Shown: positions 1-6,976, counted from the stretch's first letter. The stretch: 15,131 nt of DNA from Lawsonibacter sp. (GCA_020025455.1 JAHHSC010000027.1:1-15131); one strand, 5' to 3'. Notes: generated by a model not told the origin, from the sequence alone. Program-made: numbers and translations.

Positions 1-19
1 AATAAGTGAACAGCGTATG

Positions 20-288
20 AAACCTATGAGGAAGAGTAGTATCCGCTTTCGCAAACCTTCAGAGAGTCCCGGGTGGTGTGATCGGGGCGGGGCGCGGAGT
101 GGGGAATGGACTTCCGAGGGCGGGTCGAACGGGCACAAGCCTCAGTAGATGCCGACGGGGCCCCACCCGTTATCCATCGGGCACATGTGATGGCATGTGA
201 AGCGAGTGGACGTATGTTACGTCAATTTGGGTGGTATCGCAGGAGTTACAGCTCTTGTCCCAGCAGTGGGACGAGGAGCTGTTTTTTT
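20..288 (+). promoter_or_regulatory. Tryptophan T-box riboswitch (leader of trpXYZ)
   Basis: This leader should sense uncharged tRNA-Trp and control transcription of the downstream importer. The 5' side has the stem I landmarks: a GAAGAGTAGTA segment at 31-41, an AGAGAG element at 61-66 and a GGTGGTGTGA loop at 72-81. The specifier sits in GAA-TGG-AC, with UGG (Trp) at 107-109 followed by ACTT, as in known T-boxes. The conserved T-box AATTTGGGTGGTATCGC lies at 224-240, with the tRNA acceptor-pairing bulge UGGU at 232-235. It is followed by the typical GTCCC arm of the terminator. The 5' boundary is approximate, and the promoter must lie left of the window. Family knowledge: Trp T-boxes upstream of trpXYZ importers are known in Firmicutes. 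Confidence 0.93.
248..288 (+). terminator. T-box-controlled intrinsic terminator
   Basis: The arms ACAGCTC...GTCCCA (248-262) and TGGGAC...GAGCTGT (267-282) pair around a GCAG loop and are followed by seven Ts (282-288). The 5' arm overlaps the region that would pair with the T-box in the antiterminator, so the two structures exclude each other. Confidence 0.92.
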
Positions 289-373
289 ATACTCTTAAAC
301 GACCGTTGGCACCGGTTCCTCCATCCGCCACCCAGAGAAACAGCTGAAAACAGCAACTATGGAGGTAATTAAC

Positions 374-1369
374 ATGAAAAAGAACAACATGATCGCAGCG
401 CTTTCCGCGTTCGCCCTGACCCTCACCCTGGCCGGCTGTGACCGCTCTGAGGTCCCCGCGCAGGGGAGCCAAGACGGTAAGATCTCTGTGGCTGTGGTCC
501 AGCAGATGGACCATCCCTCTCTGGATGAGATTCGGCAGGCAGTGAACAGCCGACTGGAAGAGCGGGGCGCGGAGCTGGGTCTGGAGGTTGAGATTTATAA
601 CTTTAACGGCAACGGCGATGCCAACCAGCTGGACCAGGTCGGTGCTCAGATCGTCTCCGAGGGCTGTGATCTGGTTATCCCCATTGCCTCTCTGGCGGCC
701 CAGCGGATGGTCAACGCCGTCCAGGAACGTGGAATCCCCGTGGTGTGTGCCGCCGTCTCTGACCCGGAAACCAGCGGACTTACTGGTATGGACGGCGTCA
801 CTGGTACCAGCGATGCGCTGAATACAGCCTTCCTGCTGGATATGATGCTGGCACAGAACCCGGAGCTCAAGAAAGTGGGGCTTCTCTACTGCCCCTCTGA
901 GGATTCCAGCGCCAAGCCGATCCAGGAGGCCAAAGCCTATCTGGAGGAGAAGGGCATCCCATACGAGGAGCGTACCGGAACCAATCCCAATGAGGTGCTG
1001 GCCGCAGCGGCCAGCTTGGCAGAGCGAGTGGATGCAATCTTTACGCCCACCGACAATACCGTGGCCATGGTCGAATTGACCATCGGTCAGACCTTTATTG
1101 AGAAGGGAGTCCCCCACTACACCGGCGCTGACTCCTTTGTCCGCAACGGTGCCTTCGCCACCTGCGGCGTCAACTACACGGAACTTGGTAAGCAAACCGC
1201 AGACCTGGCTCTGGAGGTGCTTGAGCGCGGAGAATTCCCCGATTTTCAGGTGATGGACGGCGGCATTATCACCGTCAACACCGATACCGCCGCCGGACTT
1301 GGACTGGATTACAGCGTGTTTAAGACCATGGCCGGAACGGTCAGCGAAGTGACCACCACCGAGGACTAA
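374..1369 (+). CDS. trpX: Tryptophan ABC transporter substrate-binding lipoprotein
   Basis: This is the extracytoplasmic substrate-binding component of an ABC importer, anchored to the outer face of the membrane as a lipoprotein. The N-terminus has a short basic head, a hydrophobic core and the lipobox LAGC, with the lipidated cysteine at residue 22. The mature part is a two-lobed periplasmic-binding fold of the ABC_sub_bind/DUF534 type, typical in length (331 aa). The ATG at 374 has GGAGG 8 nt upstream, so it is preferred over the in-frame ATG at 359, which lies before that ribosome binding site. It is first in an operon with the permease and ATPase genes. The UGG T-box upstream is the main argument that tryptophan is the substrate; DUF534 proteins as a family bind varied ligands. 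Confidence 0.9.
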   Translation: MKKNNMIAALSAFALTLTLAGCDRSEVPAQGSQDGKISVAVVQQMDHPSLDEIRQAVNSRLEERGAELGLEVEIYNFNGNGDANQLDQVGAQIVSEGCDLVIPIASLAAQRMVNAVQERGIPVVCAAVSDPETSGLTGMDGVTGTSDALNTAFLLDMMLAQNPELKKVGLLYCPSEDSSAKPIQEAKAYLEEKGIPYEERTGTNPNEVLAAAASLAERVDAIFTPTDNTVAMVELTIGQTFIEKGVPHYTGADSFVRNGAFATCGVNYTELGKQTADLALEVLERGEFPDFQVMDGGIITVNTDTAAGLGLDYSVFKTMAGTVSEVTTTED

Positions 1370-1386
1370 GAAAGGAGGAATTGGCT

Positions 1387-2280
1387 ATGCTTACCGTTTT
1401 ATCCAGTGCAGTGGAGAACGGTCTGATCTACGCTCTGGTGGCACTGGCGCTCTACCTGAGCTACACCACACTGAACATCGCCGATATGACCACCGACGGG
1501 TCCTTCACTCTGGGTTGTGCAGCGGCCGCCGTGGTATGTCTGGCAGGTCATCCCGTGCTGGCCCTCCCCGCCGCTATGACAGCGGGGGCGGCGGCGGGCG
1601 GAGTCACCGCTCTGCTCCAGACCAAGCTCGGCGTGCCTTCGATCCTGGCAGGTATCATCACAAACTTCGGCCTCTACTCCGTGAATCTGACGATCATGGG
1701 CGGGGCAAATGTGAACCTCTTTAAGGCCCCCACCGTCTTCAAGCTGGCGAAGAGCACCGGGTTCGAGGGCTATAAGCTTCTGGTGCTGGTCCCTGTGGTG
1801 CTGGTAGTCGCTGTGCTGTTGGTACTCTTTCTGGGCACCAGACTGGGCCTGTCCCTTCGGGCCACAGGAGACAACCCTGACATGATCCGCGCGTCCTCCA
1901 TCAACCCGGCCTTTACCATCACAGTAGGCCTGTGCCTGGCGAATGCGCTCACCGCCCTGGCAGGTGCGCTGGTGGTCCAGTACGGCAGCAGCGGCGACAT
2001 GAGCCTGGGCGTGGGCATGGTGGTCATGGGCCTGGCCAGCCTCATCATCGGCCAGGCCGTGTTTGGACGGGGCAGCGTGGCCAGGGATGTGGCAGCAGTC
2101 TTGGGCGGAAGCCTTCTGTACCGACTGATTTTTGCCCTGGCTCTGGAGTGCAGTGTGCCAGCCGCCTATATGAAGCTGCTTACCGCATTGATTGTGGTGT
2201 TGGCGATCTCTGCCCCAACAATCCGAAAGAATATGCTGCTGCAGCGCAGAAAGCGGGCAGCACAGAAAGGAGTGGGCTGA
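1387..2280 (+). CDS. trpY: Tryptophan ABC transporter permease
   Basis: Integral membrane permease of the BPD_transp_2 (branched-chain amino acid/ribose-type) superfamily, 297 aa, with roughly eight hydrophobic segments spread over the whole length and a basic C-terminal tail. The family-typical stretch TTLNIADMTTDGSF lies near residues 28-41. The AAAGGAGGA ribosome binding site at 1371-1379 is 8 nt from the ATG at 1387; the in-frame TTG at 1381 is too close to it to be the start. It begins 17 nt after trpX, and its stop is followed after one base by trpZ, so the three genes form one transcript. Its role in tryptophan uptake is inferred from the T-box and its partners. Confidence 0.9.
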   Translation: MLTVLSSAVENGLIYALVALALYLSYTTLNIADMTTDGSFTLGCAAAAVVCLAGHPVLALPAAMTAGAAAGGVTALLQTKLGVPSILAGIITNFGLYSVNLTIMGGANVNLFKAPTVFKLAKSTGFEGYKLLVLVPVVLVVAVLLVLFLGTRLGLSLRATGDNPDMIRASSINPAFTITVGLCLANALTALAGALVVQYGSSGDMSLGVGMVVMGLASLIIGQAVFGRGSVARDVAAVLGGSLLYRLIFALALECSVPAAYMKLLTALIVVLAISAPTIRKNMLLQRRKRAAQKGVG

Positions 2281-2281
2281 T

Positions 2282-3094
2282 ATGCTGTGTCTGGATCATG
2301 TTTCAAAGACCTTTTCCCCCGGTACGGTGAACGAGCGAAAGGTGCTTTGCGACCTGTCGCTCCAGCTGGAGAAAGGGGAGTTTGTCACGGTGGTTGGCTC
2401 CAATGGGGCGGGCAAGTCCACGCTGTTCAACGCCATCGCAGGTGCGTTTATCCCGGATGAGGGCCGCGTCCTCCTGGATGGGCAGGACATCACATTTCTG
2501 CCGGAGCACCGCCGCAGCCGCCAGATCGGCCGCCTGTTCCAGGACCCCATGCGGGGGACTGCACCCAATATGACCATTCAGGAAAATCTGGCTCTGGCTT
2601 ATCTCCGCGCCACGAAATCCACCCGTGCATGGTTCAGCCGCCCCAGCAAACCGGATAAGTCCATGTTCCGGGATCGGCTGGCCATGCTGGATATGGGGCT
2701 GGAGGATCGAATGAACCAGCCGGTTGGCTTGCTGTCCGGCGGTCAGCGCCAAGCGCTGACGCTGCTGATGGCCACCCTGACACCGCCCAAACTGCTGCTG
2801 TTGGACGAGCACACGGCTGCGCTGGACCCGGCCACCGCCGAAAAAGTGCTGGAGCTGACCCGGAAGAGCGTGGCGGAGCACCAAATCACCACCCTGATGA
2901 TTACGCACAACCTGTCCTCCGCCCTGACCCTGGGCAGCCGCACCCTGATGATGGACGGCGGGCGTATTGCGCTGGATGTGGCGGGAGAGGAGCGGGCGGG
3001 GCTTACCGTAGACGGCCTGCTGGACCGCTTCTGTCACGATACCGGCAGGGCACTGGACGACGACCGTGTGCTGCTGTCTCGACAAACGGTCTAA
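2282..3094 (+). CDS. trpZ: Tryptophan ABC transporter ATP-binding protein
   Basis: Cytoplasmic ATPase that powers the importer, 270 aa. All nucleotide-binding motifs are intact: Walker A GSNGAGKS at residues 39-46, a Q-loop in RLFQDP, the signature LSGGQRQ, Walker B LLLLDE followed by the D-loop ALDP, and the switch histidine in ITHN. The start is the ATG at 2282, one base after the trpY stop, with AAAGGAG at 2266-2272 inside the end of trpY, which suggests translational coupling. Longer in-frame starts inside trpY have no comparable ribosome binding site. No intrinsic terminator with a T-run is visible after the gene, so some readthrough into comF is possible. Confidence 0.92.
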   Translation: MLCLDHVSKTFSPGTVNERKVLCDLSLQLEKGEFVTVVGSNGAGKSTLFNAIAGAFIPDEGRVLLDGQDITFLPEHRRSRQIGRLFQDPMRGTAPNMTIQENLALAYLRATKSTRAWFSRPSKPDKSMFRDRLAMLDMGLEDRMNQPVGLLSGGQRQALTLLMATLTPPKLLLLDEHTAALDPATAEKVLELTRKSVAEHQITTLMITHNLSSALTLGSRTLMMDGGRIALDVAGEERAGLTVDGLLDRFCHDTGRALDDDRVLLSRQTV

Positions 3095-3118
3095 GAAACA
3101 GCAAATATTCGACACCAC

Positions 3119-3148
3119 TAGACAAACGACTCCACCATGGACTATACT
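3119..3148 (+). promoter_or_regulatory. Putative sigma-A promoter for comF
   Basis: TAGACA (3119-3124) and TATACT (3143-3148) each match the sigma-A consensus at five of six positions, with an 18-bp spacer. The start of transcription would fall near 3155. The -10 box lies at the centre of an inverted repeat (3130-3165). Confidence 0.6.
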
Positions 3149-3165
3149 GGAGGAAAATGGTGGAG
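3130..3165. repeat. Inverted repeat centred on the comF -10 box
   Basis: CTCCACCAT (3130-3138) is the exact reverse complement of ATGGTGGAG (3157-3165), with 18 nt between the arms. A second, outer pair, ATATTCG (3105-3111) and CGAATAT (3171-3177), encloses it. There is no T-run after it, so it is not a standard terminator. It could be an operator over the promoter or an RNA hairpin near the comF ribosome binding region. Confidence 0.55.
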
Positions 3166-3179
3166 TGGGGCGAATATAA

Positions 3180-3872
3180 GTGGAGAATTCGTTCTTAGAA
3201 AAGCTGAAAATCCAACTGCTGGACCTGTTGTTTCCCCCAAAATGTCCGTTTTGCGGAAAAATTCTCCGGCAGCCCGACGCCCCCAGCTGTGGGGTGTGCC
3301 AGGTTGAGCTGCCCTGGCTGGTGGGAACGTCGGCGGAGAAAAACGTGGAGTTTACCAAGAAATGCCTGTCCCCGCTGGCTTATCGGGAGCGTGTGCGCAA
3401 GGCCATCCACCGCTACAAGTTCTCCCGGGTCCGTGCCTACGCTGTCCCGTTTGGAACGGTGATGGCACAGTGTGTTCAGGACCAGAAGCTGACGCAGCTG
3501 GATGCCGTGACCTGGGCGCCCCTGAGTCGAAAGCGGCTGCGGAGCCGCGGCTTTGACCAGGCTGAGCTGCTGGCACGCGAGGTGGGGAAGAGACTGGATC
3601 TGCCCGTGCTGTCCACGCTGGAAAAGAGCCGTCACACCGCCCCGCAGTCCGGCATGGGACAGGATGCCGCGCGCCGCGCCAATGCATTGGGGGCCTACAG
3701 CCTGAAAGAGGAGACCTCCCTGATGGGAAAACGGCTGCTGCTTGTGGACGACGTGGTCACCTCCGGCTCCACCCTCGGCGAGTGTGCCCGGCTTCTGTCC
3801 CAGAACGGGGCAGAAGTCTTTGGACTCACGCTGGCCCAGGCCGGAGCAGATGGGGAACATACCGGGCGGTGA
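3180..3872 (+). CDS. comF: ComF family phosphoribosyltransferase-like protein
   Basis: ComF proteins are needed for natural transformation in several bacteria; the homologues found widely in Clostridia have no settled role. This 230-aa protein has the full architecture. An N-terminal zinc ribbon has CPFC at residues 22-25 and CGVC at 37-40. The ComF hallmark RSRGFDQAELLA starts at residue 121. A type I phosphoribosyltransferase PRPP loop, LLLVDDVVTSGST, lies near residues 186-198. The start is GTG at 3180: an in-frame TAA directly precedes it, so no longer start exists, and the ribosome binding site is weak (a G-rich GTGGGG about 9 nt upstream). No other competence gene is in the window, and comF lies between the importer and the actin-homologue gene. 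Confidence 0.9.
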   Translation: MENSFLEKLKIQLLDLLFPPKCPFCGKILRQPDAPSCGVCQVELPWLVGTSAEKNVEFTKKCLSPLAYRERVRKAIHRYKFSRVRAYAVPFGTVMAQCVQDQKLTQLDAVTWAPLSRKRLRSRGFDQAELLAREVGKRLDLPVLSTLEKSRHTAPQSGMGQDAARRANALGAYSLKEETSLMGKRLLLVDDVVTSGSTLGECARLLSQNGAEVFGLTLAQAGADGEHTGR

Positions 3873-3916
3873 GACGGGAAAAACCATGATGAAGCAAAAA
3901 ATGTTTAAAAAAACCA

Positions 3917-3945
3917 TTGAAAAGCCGTTTCGGACAGGATATAAT
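3917..3945 (+). promoter_or_regulatory. Sigma-A promoter of the mreB-type gene
   Basis: TTGAAA (3917-3922), a 17-bp spacer and a perfect TATAAT (3940-3945) lie in an AT-rich gap after comF. Transcription would start near 3952, leaving a leader of about 75 nt before the ATG at 4028. Confidence 0.85.
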
Positions 3946-4027
3946 GTAATAGATTGGGTAGACAAAACAGACTGCCCTTTTGATAAAGCAAGAACGATAT
4001 TGAGTAATCATAAGGTGGATCTATAGT

Positions 4028-5059
4028 ATGAGTATGTTTTCTAAGGATATCGGTATCGACCTGGGTACCGCTTCCGTTTTGGTATACATCAAGGGGAAGG
4101 GCGTCGTGCTGAGCGAGCCCTCCGTGGTTGCCATTGACAAGAACAACGGAAAGCTCTTGAAGGTCGGTACGGATGCCCAGGCGATGCTGGGCCGTACTCC
4201 CGGCAACATCGTGGCCATGCGCCCCCTGCGTGAGGGTGTCATTTCCGACTACGACATGACCGAGCGTATGCTGAAGGAGTTCATTAAGAAGGTCACTTCC
4301 TTCTCGCTCTTCAAGCCGCGTCTGCTGATCTGCGTGCCCTCCGGCATCACCGAGGTCGAGGAGCGCGCTGTGGTGGATGCCGGTATTCAGGCCGGTGCAC
4401 GCCGGGCCTATCTGATCGAGGAGCCCGTAGCCGCCGCCATTGGTGCCGGCATCGACATCACCAAGCCGGACGGGCACATGATCGTGGACATCGGCGGCGG
4501 AACGGCCGATGTGGCTGTGATCTCCCTGGGCGGCGTGGTCGAGTCCGCCTCCATCAAGACCGCCGGCGACAAGTTTGACGAGGCCGTGGTGAAGTATATC
4601 CGCAAGAAGTACAGCGTGCTCATCGGTGACCGCACCGCGGAGGAGCTGAAGATCAACATCGGCTGTGTGTTCCCCCGTCCCGAGGAGGTCACCATGGAGA
4701 TCAAGGGCCGCTGCCTGATGACGGGCCTTCCCCGCCAGTTCTCCGTCTCCTCCAGTGAGATGATCGAGGCATTTGAGGAGCCTACCGCCCGCATCCTGGA
4801 GGCTGTCCACGGCGTTTTGGAGCGTACGCCCCCCGAGCTGGTGGCCGACATCTCCACCAACGGCATCGTAATGACCGGCGGCGGCAGCCTGATCTGGGGC
4901 TTTGATAAGCTGATCGAGTCCCACACCGGAATCGAGACCCATGTGGCAGACGATGCGATCTCCTGTGTGGCCTATGGTACCGGCAAGAGCTTGGACTGTC
5001 TGGATCAGATGCAGGACGGCACGATGAACCTGTCCCGCCGCAAGCAGATGAACTACTGA
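4028..5059 (+). CDS. mreB: MreB/Mbl family rod shape-determining actin homologue
   Basis: Bacterial actin that forms membrane-associated filaments guiding the cell-wall elongation machinery. The 343-aa length is normal. The actin-fold nucleotide motifs are present: phosphate-1 IDLGTASVL near residues 10-18, phosphate-2 VDIGGGTADVAVISLGG in the middle and the adenosine motif MTGGGSLIWG near the C-terminus. The opening, followed by KGKGVVLSEPSVVAIDKN, resembles Mbl more than classical MreB; LGTAS replaces the usual LGTAN. The start at 4028 has AAGGTGG 9 nt upstream; a second ATG six bases on is possible. mreC and mreD are not adjacent, which suggests a stand-alone paralogue rather than the main mreBCD copy. 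It has its own promoter and terminator. Confidence 0.93.
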   Translation: MSMFSKDIGIDLGTASVLVYIKGKGVVLSEPSVVAIDKNNGKLLKVGTDAQAMLGRTPGNIVAMRPLREGVISDYDMTERMLKEFIKKVTSFSLFKPRLLICVPSGITEVEERAVVDAGIQAGARRAYLIEEPVAAAIGAGIDITKPDGHMIVDIGGGTADVAVISLGGVVESASIKTAGDKFDEAVVKYIRKKYSVLIGDRTAEELKINIGCVFPRPEEVTMEIKGRCLMTGLPRQFSVSSSEMIEAFEEPTARILEAVHGVLERTPPELVADISTNGIVMTGGGSLIWGFDKLIESHTGIETHVADDAISCVAYGTGKSLDCLDQMQDGTMNLSRRKQMNY

Positions 5060-5080
5060 TCCTGGATTGCCGAATAAGAT

Positions 5081-5112
5081 CGGCCGGTCCTCTGGGGGAC
5101 CGGCCGCTTTTT
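5081..5112 (+). terminator. Intrinsic terminator after the mreB-type gene
   Basis: A perfect 10-bp GC stem, CGGCCGGTCC (5081-5090) with GGACCGGCCG (5097-5106), has a six-base loop and is followed by five Ts (5108-5112). Confidence 0.93.
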
Positions 5113-5147
5113 ATACGTCTTTACAACGATGCGAAGGAGGAAGCATA

Positions 5148-5549
5148 ATGGCACTGCATCAATCTGGCGAAGATTATCTGGAGGCCATCCTGGTCCTGCA
5201 ACAGGAAAAGGGCATGGTGCGCTCCATCGACGTGGCGCAGCACCTGGATTTCTCCAAACCCTCGGTCAGCCGCGCGGTTTCCGTGCTGAAGGCCAGCGGC
5301 CATATTGTCATGAACAAGGACGGCAGTCTGGAGCTGACGGAGGAGGGCCGCCGTGTGGCCCACAGCATTTATGAGCGCCACCGTTTTCTGACCAGCTGGC
5401 TGATCCAACTGGGTGTTTCTCCCGAAACCGCGGCAGAGGACGCCTGTAAGATGGAGCACGACATCAGCTCCGAGACCTTCCAGTGTCTGAAAGCCCATGC
5501 AGAGCAGCACATGGAACAGCATCTAGAACGAAAGGATGAAACCGTTTGA
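5148..5549 (+). CDS. DtxR/MntR family metal-dependent transcriptional regulator (short form)
   Basis: A 133-aa metalloregulator with an N-terminal winged helix-turn-helix (residues about 5-70; recognition region SKPSVSRAV) and the helical metal-binding dimerisation domain. It lacks the SH3-like third domain of DtxR/IdeR and so has MntR length. By alignment from memory, the primary metal ligands are D9, E12, H78, C100, E103 and H104. D9 is MntR-like, whereas C100 sits where iron-sensing DtxR has cysteine and MntR has glutamate. Metal choice (Mn or Fe) therefore cannot be read off. The start at 5148 has AAGGAGG 7 nt upstream. The stop overlaps the next gene's start. No clear promoter is seen in the short gap after the upstream terminator. 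Confidence 0.88.
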   Translation: MALHQSGEDYLEAILVLQQEKGMVRSIDVAQHLDFSKPSVSRAVSVLKASGHIVMNKDGSLELTEEGRRVAHSIYERHRFLTSWLIQLGVSPETAAEDACKMEHDISSETFQCLKAHAEQHMEQHLERKDETV

Positions 5550-6373
5550 ATGACGCACTGAAAGCACTGACTGACACGCTTGGAAAACTGAAGCTTGGCA
5601 GTCTGACCTGGGAGAATATTCTCCAGGCGGTGATCCTGATCCTGGTTGGTATGATGGTTATTCGCATTCTGCTGAGGATTGTGAATGGGATGCTGGAGCG
5701 GTCCAAGTCTCTGGTCTCCCTAAAAACCTATATACACTCGGTGGTCAAGGTCCTGCTGTGGTTTCTGCTGGCCCTGATGGTGGCTGGCGTCTTTAACGTG
5801 GACGTCACGTCCATTATCGCTCTGCTGAGCGTGGCCGGCTTGGCCGTTTCTCTGGCCCTGCAGAACACCCTCTCCAATGTGGCGGGTGGGATCATGCTGC
5901 TTGTGTCCAAACCGTTCACGGTGGGCGATTACATTGAAACCGATGGGGTCAGCGGCACGGTATCCGCTGTCGACCTGTCCTACTGCACCATCACCACGGT
6001 GGACAACAAGGAGATCTTTATTCCAAACAACCAGATTTCCGCGGCTAAGATCATCAACTATAACCGCCTGGGCAGACGCCGTGCGGAGATCTTTGTCACC
6101 GCCTCCTACGATGCCCCCACCGAGACGGTAAAGGCTGCGATCTGGGAGGCCCTGAACAGTATTCCACAGATCCTGCCGGATCCGGCTCCGTCCGTCTGGC
6201 TGAATGACTACCAGTCCAGCAGCATCCAGTATGTGGTGCGGGCCTGGGCCAGCGCAGAGGATTACTGGGATGTGTACTACACCATCCTTGAGCGAATCCG
6301 GGCGTCCTTTGAGCGGCACAACGTGGAAATGACATACGACCACTTGAATGTCCATCTTGTGGACAAAAAATAA
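5546..6373 (+). CDS. mscS: MscS family mechanosensitive ion channel
   Basis: Small-conductance mechanosensitive channel, 275 aa, close to E. coli MscS in size; such channels release solutes on hypo-osmotic shock. Three membrane helices are seen near residues 23-46, 62-86 and 90-120. The last is the Gly/Ala-rich pore helix (SVAGLAVSLALQNTLSNVAG), leading into the family-typical KPFTVGDYIE. A beta domain with IFIPNNQI and a C-terminal mixed domain follow. The start is TTG at 5546, overlapping the stop of the regulator gene as TTGA, with AAAGGAT about 9 nt upstream. No ATG fits this frame nearby. The overlap points to translational coupling with the metal regulator, which is unusual company for an osmotic channel. 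Confidence 0.92.
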   Translation: MNDALKALTDTLGKLKLGSLTWENILQAVILILVGMMVIRILLRIVNGMLERSKSLVSLKTYIHSVVKVLLWFLLALMVAGVFNVDVTSIIALLSVAGLAVSLALQNTLSNVAGGIMLLVSKPFTVGDYIETDGVSGTVSAVDLSYCTITTVDNKEIFIPNNQISAAKIINYNRLGRRRAEIFVTASYDAPTETVKAAIWEALNSIPQILPDPAPSVWLNDYQSSSIQYVVRAWASAEDYWDVYYTILERIRASFERHNVEMTYDHLNVHLVDKK

Positions 6374-6386
6374 GTACCTTACGGCA

Positions 6387-6424
6387 AAAATGAGCCGCCC
6401 GGCCTACACTGGGCGGCCCATTTT
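6387..6424. terminator. Bidirectional terminator between convergent genes
   Basis: The stem GCCGCCC (6394-6400) with GGGCGGC (6411-6417) is extended by AAAATG (6387-6392) pairing with CATTTT (6419-6424). It provides a T-rich tail on both strands, serving mscS on plus and the DUF4830-type gene on minus. Confidence 0.88.
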
Positions 6425-6425
6425 G

Positions 6426-6890
6426 TCAGGGCATGGCCAGACCGTGCAGAAAGCCGTCCAGCCTGGGGGAGAGTACTTCGCCGCCGATGAGCCGGTTGCG
6501 ATAAACCAGCAGATTCACCTGTACATCCTGCTCCCCAGTGGGGTGATTGGTGATCCGATACGTGTAGCGCTTGACCCGCTTCCCGGCGTATTTGGCAATA
6601 TCAAAGCCCTGTTCACGCTGTAACGCCAGGTACTCATCGTAACTCTCATCCAGCTCCTCCGGAATGACCAGCTCCTGGGTGGATACCGGATCATCCTCCA
6701 CCGTCCAGCCGTAGGAACTCAGCAGGGCAACCCGGTCCTGGTTGGTCCGCAGGCTTTTTGGAGCTGCGGGGGCGGAGCATGGAGCGCTGTTGTCCAGTCC
6801 GAGGGCCAGCAAACAGCAGCACAGAAGAGCGGCCGCCGCCGCACCGAGAGCCAATTTGCGTCTGGGGACCTTAGCAGTGATGATAAACAC
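6426..6890 (-). CDS. DUF4830-type small membrane-anchored protein, function unknown
   Basis: A 154-aa protein (GTG start at 6890) with a basic start (TAKVPRRK), one hydrophobic segment (ALGAAAAALLCCCLLALGL) and an extracytoplasmic domain. That domain contains SSYGWTVEDDPV, then VIPEELDESYDEYLALQREQ, RVKRYTYRI and NLLVYRNRLIGGEV. I recognise this pattern as the DUF4830 family of Clostridia, which has no assigned function. In-frame ATGs at 6926 and 6908 exist. GTG at 6890 is preferred because a sigma-E-like promoter would start transcription near 6918, because GGAGGG (6906-6901) lies 10 nt before it, and because relatives begin with a similar short head. ATG 6908 (160 aa) is the main alternative. 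The segment contains three consecutive cysteines. Confidence 0.78.
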   Translation of the reverse strand: MFIITAKVPRRKLALGAAAAALLCCCLLALGLDNSAPCSAPAAPKSLRTNQDRVALLSSYGWTVEDDPVSTQELVIPEELDESYDEYLALQREQGFDIAKYAGKRVKRYTYRITNHPTGEQDVQVNLLVYRNRLIGGEVLSPRLDGFLHGLAMP

Positions 6891-6924
6891 GGAAATCTCT
6901 CCCTCCATAGCCTTTGTTCCCTCC

Positions 6925-6953
6925 ATTGTATGGGGGCAGGCGGGGAGATATGC
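6925..6953 (-). promoter_or_regulatory. Putative sigma-E (mother-cell sporulation) promoter
   Basis: On the minus strand GCATATC (6953-6947), a 14-bp spacer and CATACAAT (6932-6925) match the sigma-E pattern GHATATT-N14-CATACAHT at all but the last base of the -35 box. Transcription would begin near 6918, just before the small membrane-protein gene. The consensus is from B. subtilis; use in this organism is inference. Confidence 0.65.
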
Positions 6954-6976
6954 CAGAAAAAATTACCGCACATAGT

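Noticed and set aside
106..372. 88-codon open frame in the leader before trpX
   Set aside because: It runs through the specifier loop, T-box and terminator, which explain the sequence fully as an RNA regulator.
287..1195. Long open frame on the minus strand opposite trpX
   Set aside because: It lies antisense to a gene with a lipobox and strong ribosome binding site; its translation shows no recognisable domain and has the His/Gly-rich look of antisense GC-rich coding DNA.
2303..3358. Open frame of 351 codons on the minus strand across trpZ and comF
   Set aside because: Antisense to intact Walker motifs and to the comF zinc ribbon; Gln/His-rich shadow composition and no ribosome binding site noted.
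3886..4026. 46-codon open frame between comF and the mreB-type gene, lysine-rich
   Set aside because: It has no good ribosome binding site and spans the consensus promoter at 3917-3945, which accounts for its AT-rich content.
3905..4942. Open frame of 345 codons on the minus strand opposite the mreB-type gene
   Set aside because: Pure shadow of a highly conserved actin-fold gene; composition rich in Gly, His, Asp and Leu with no domain.
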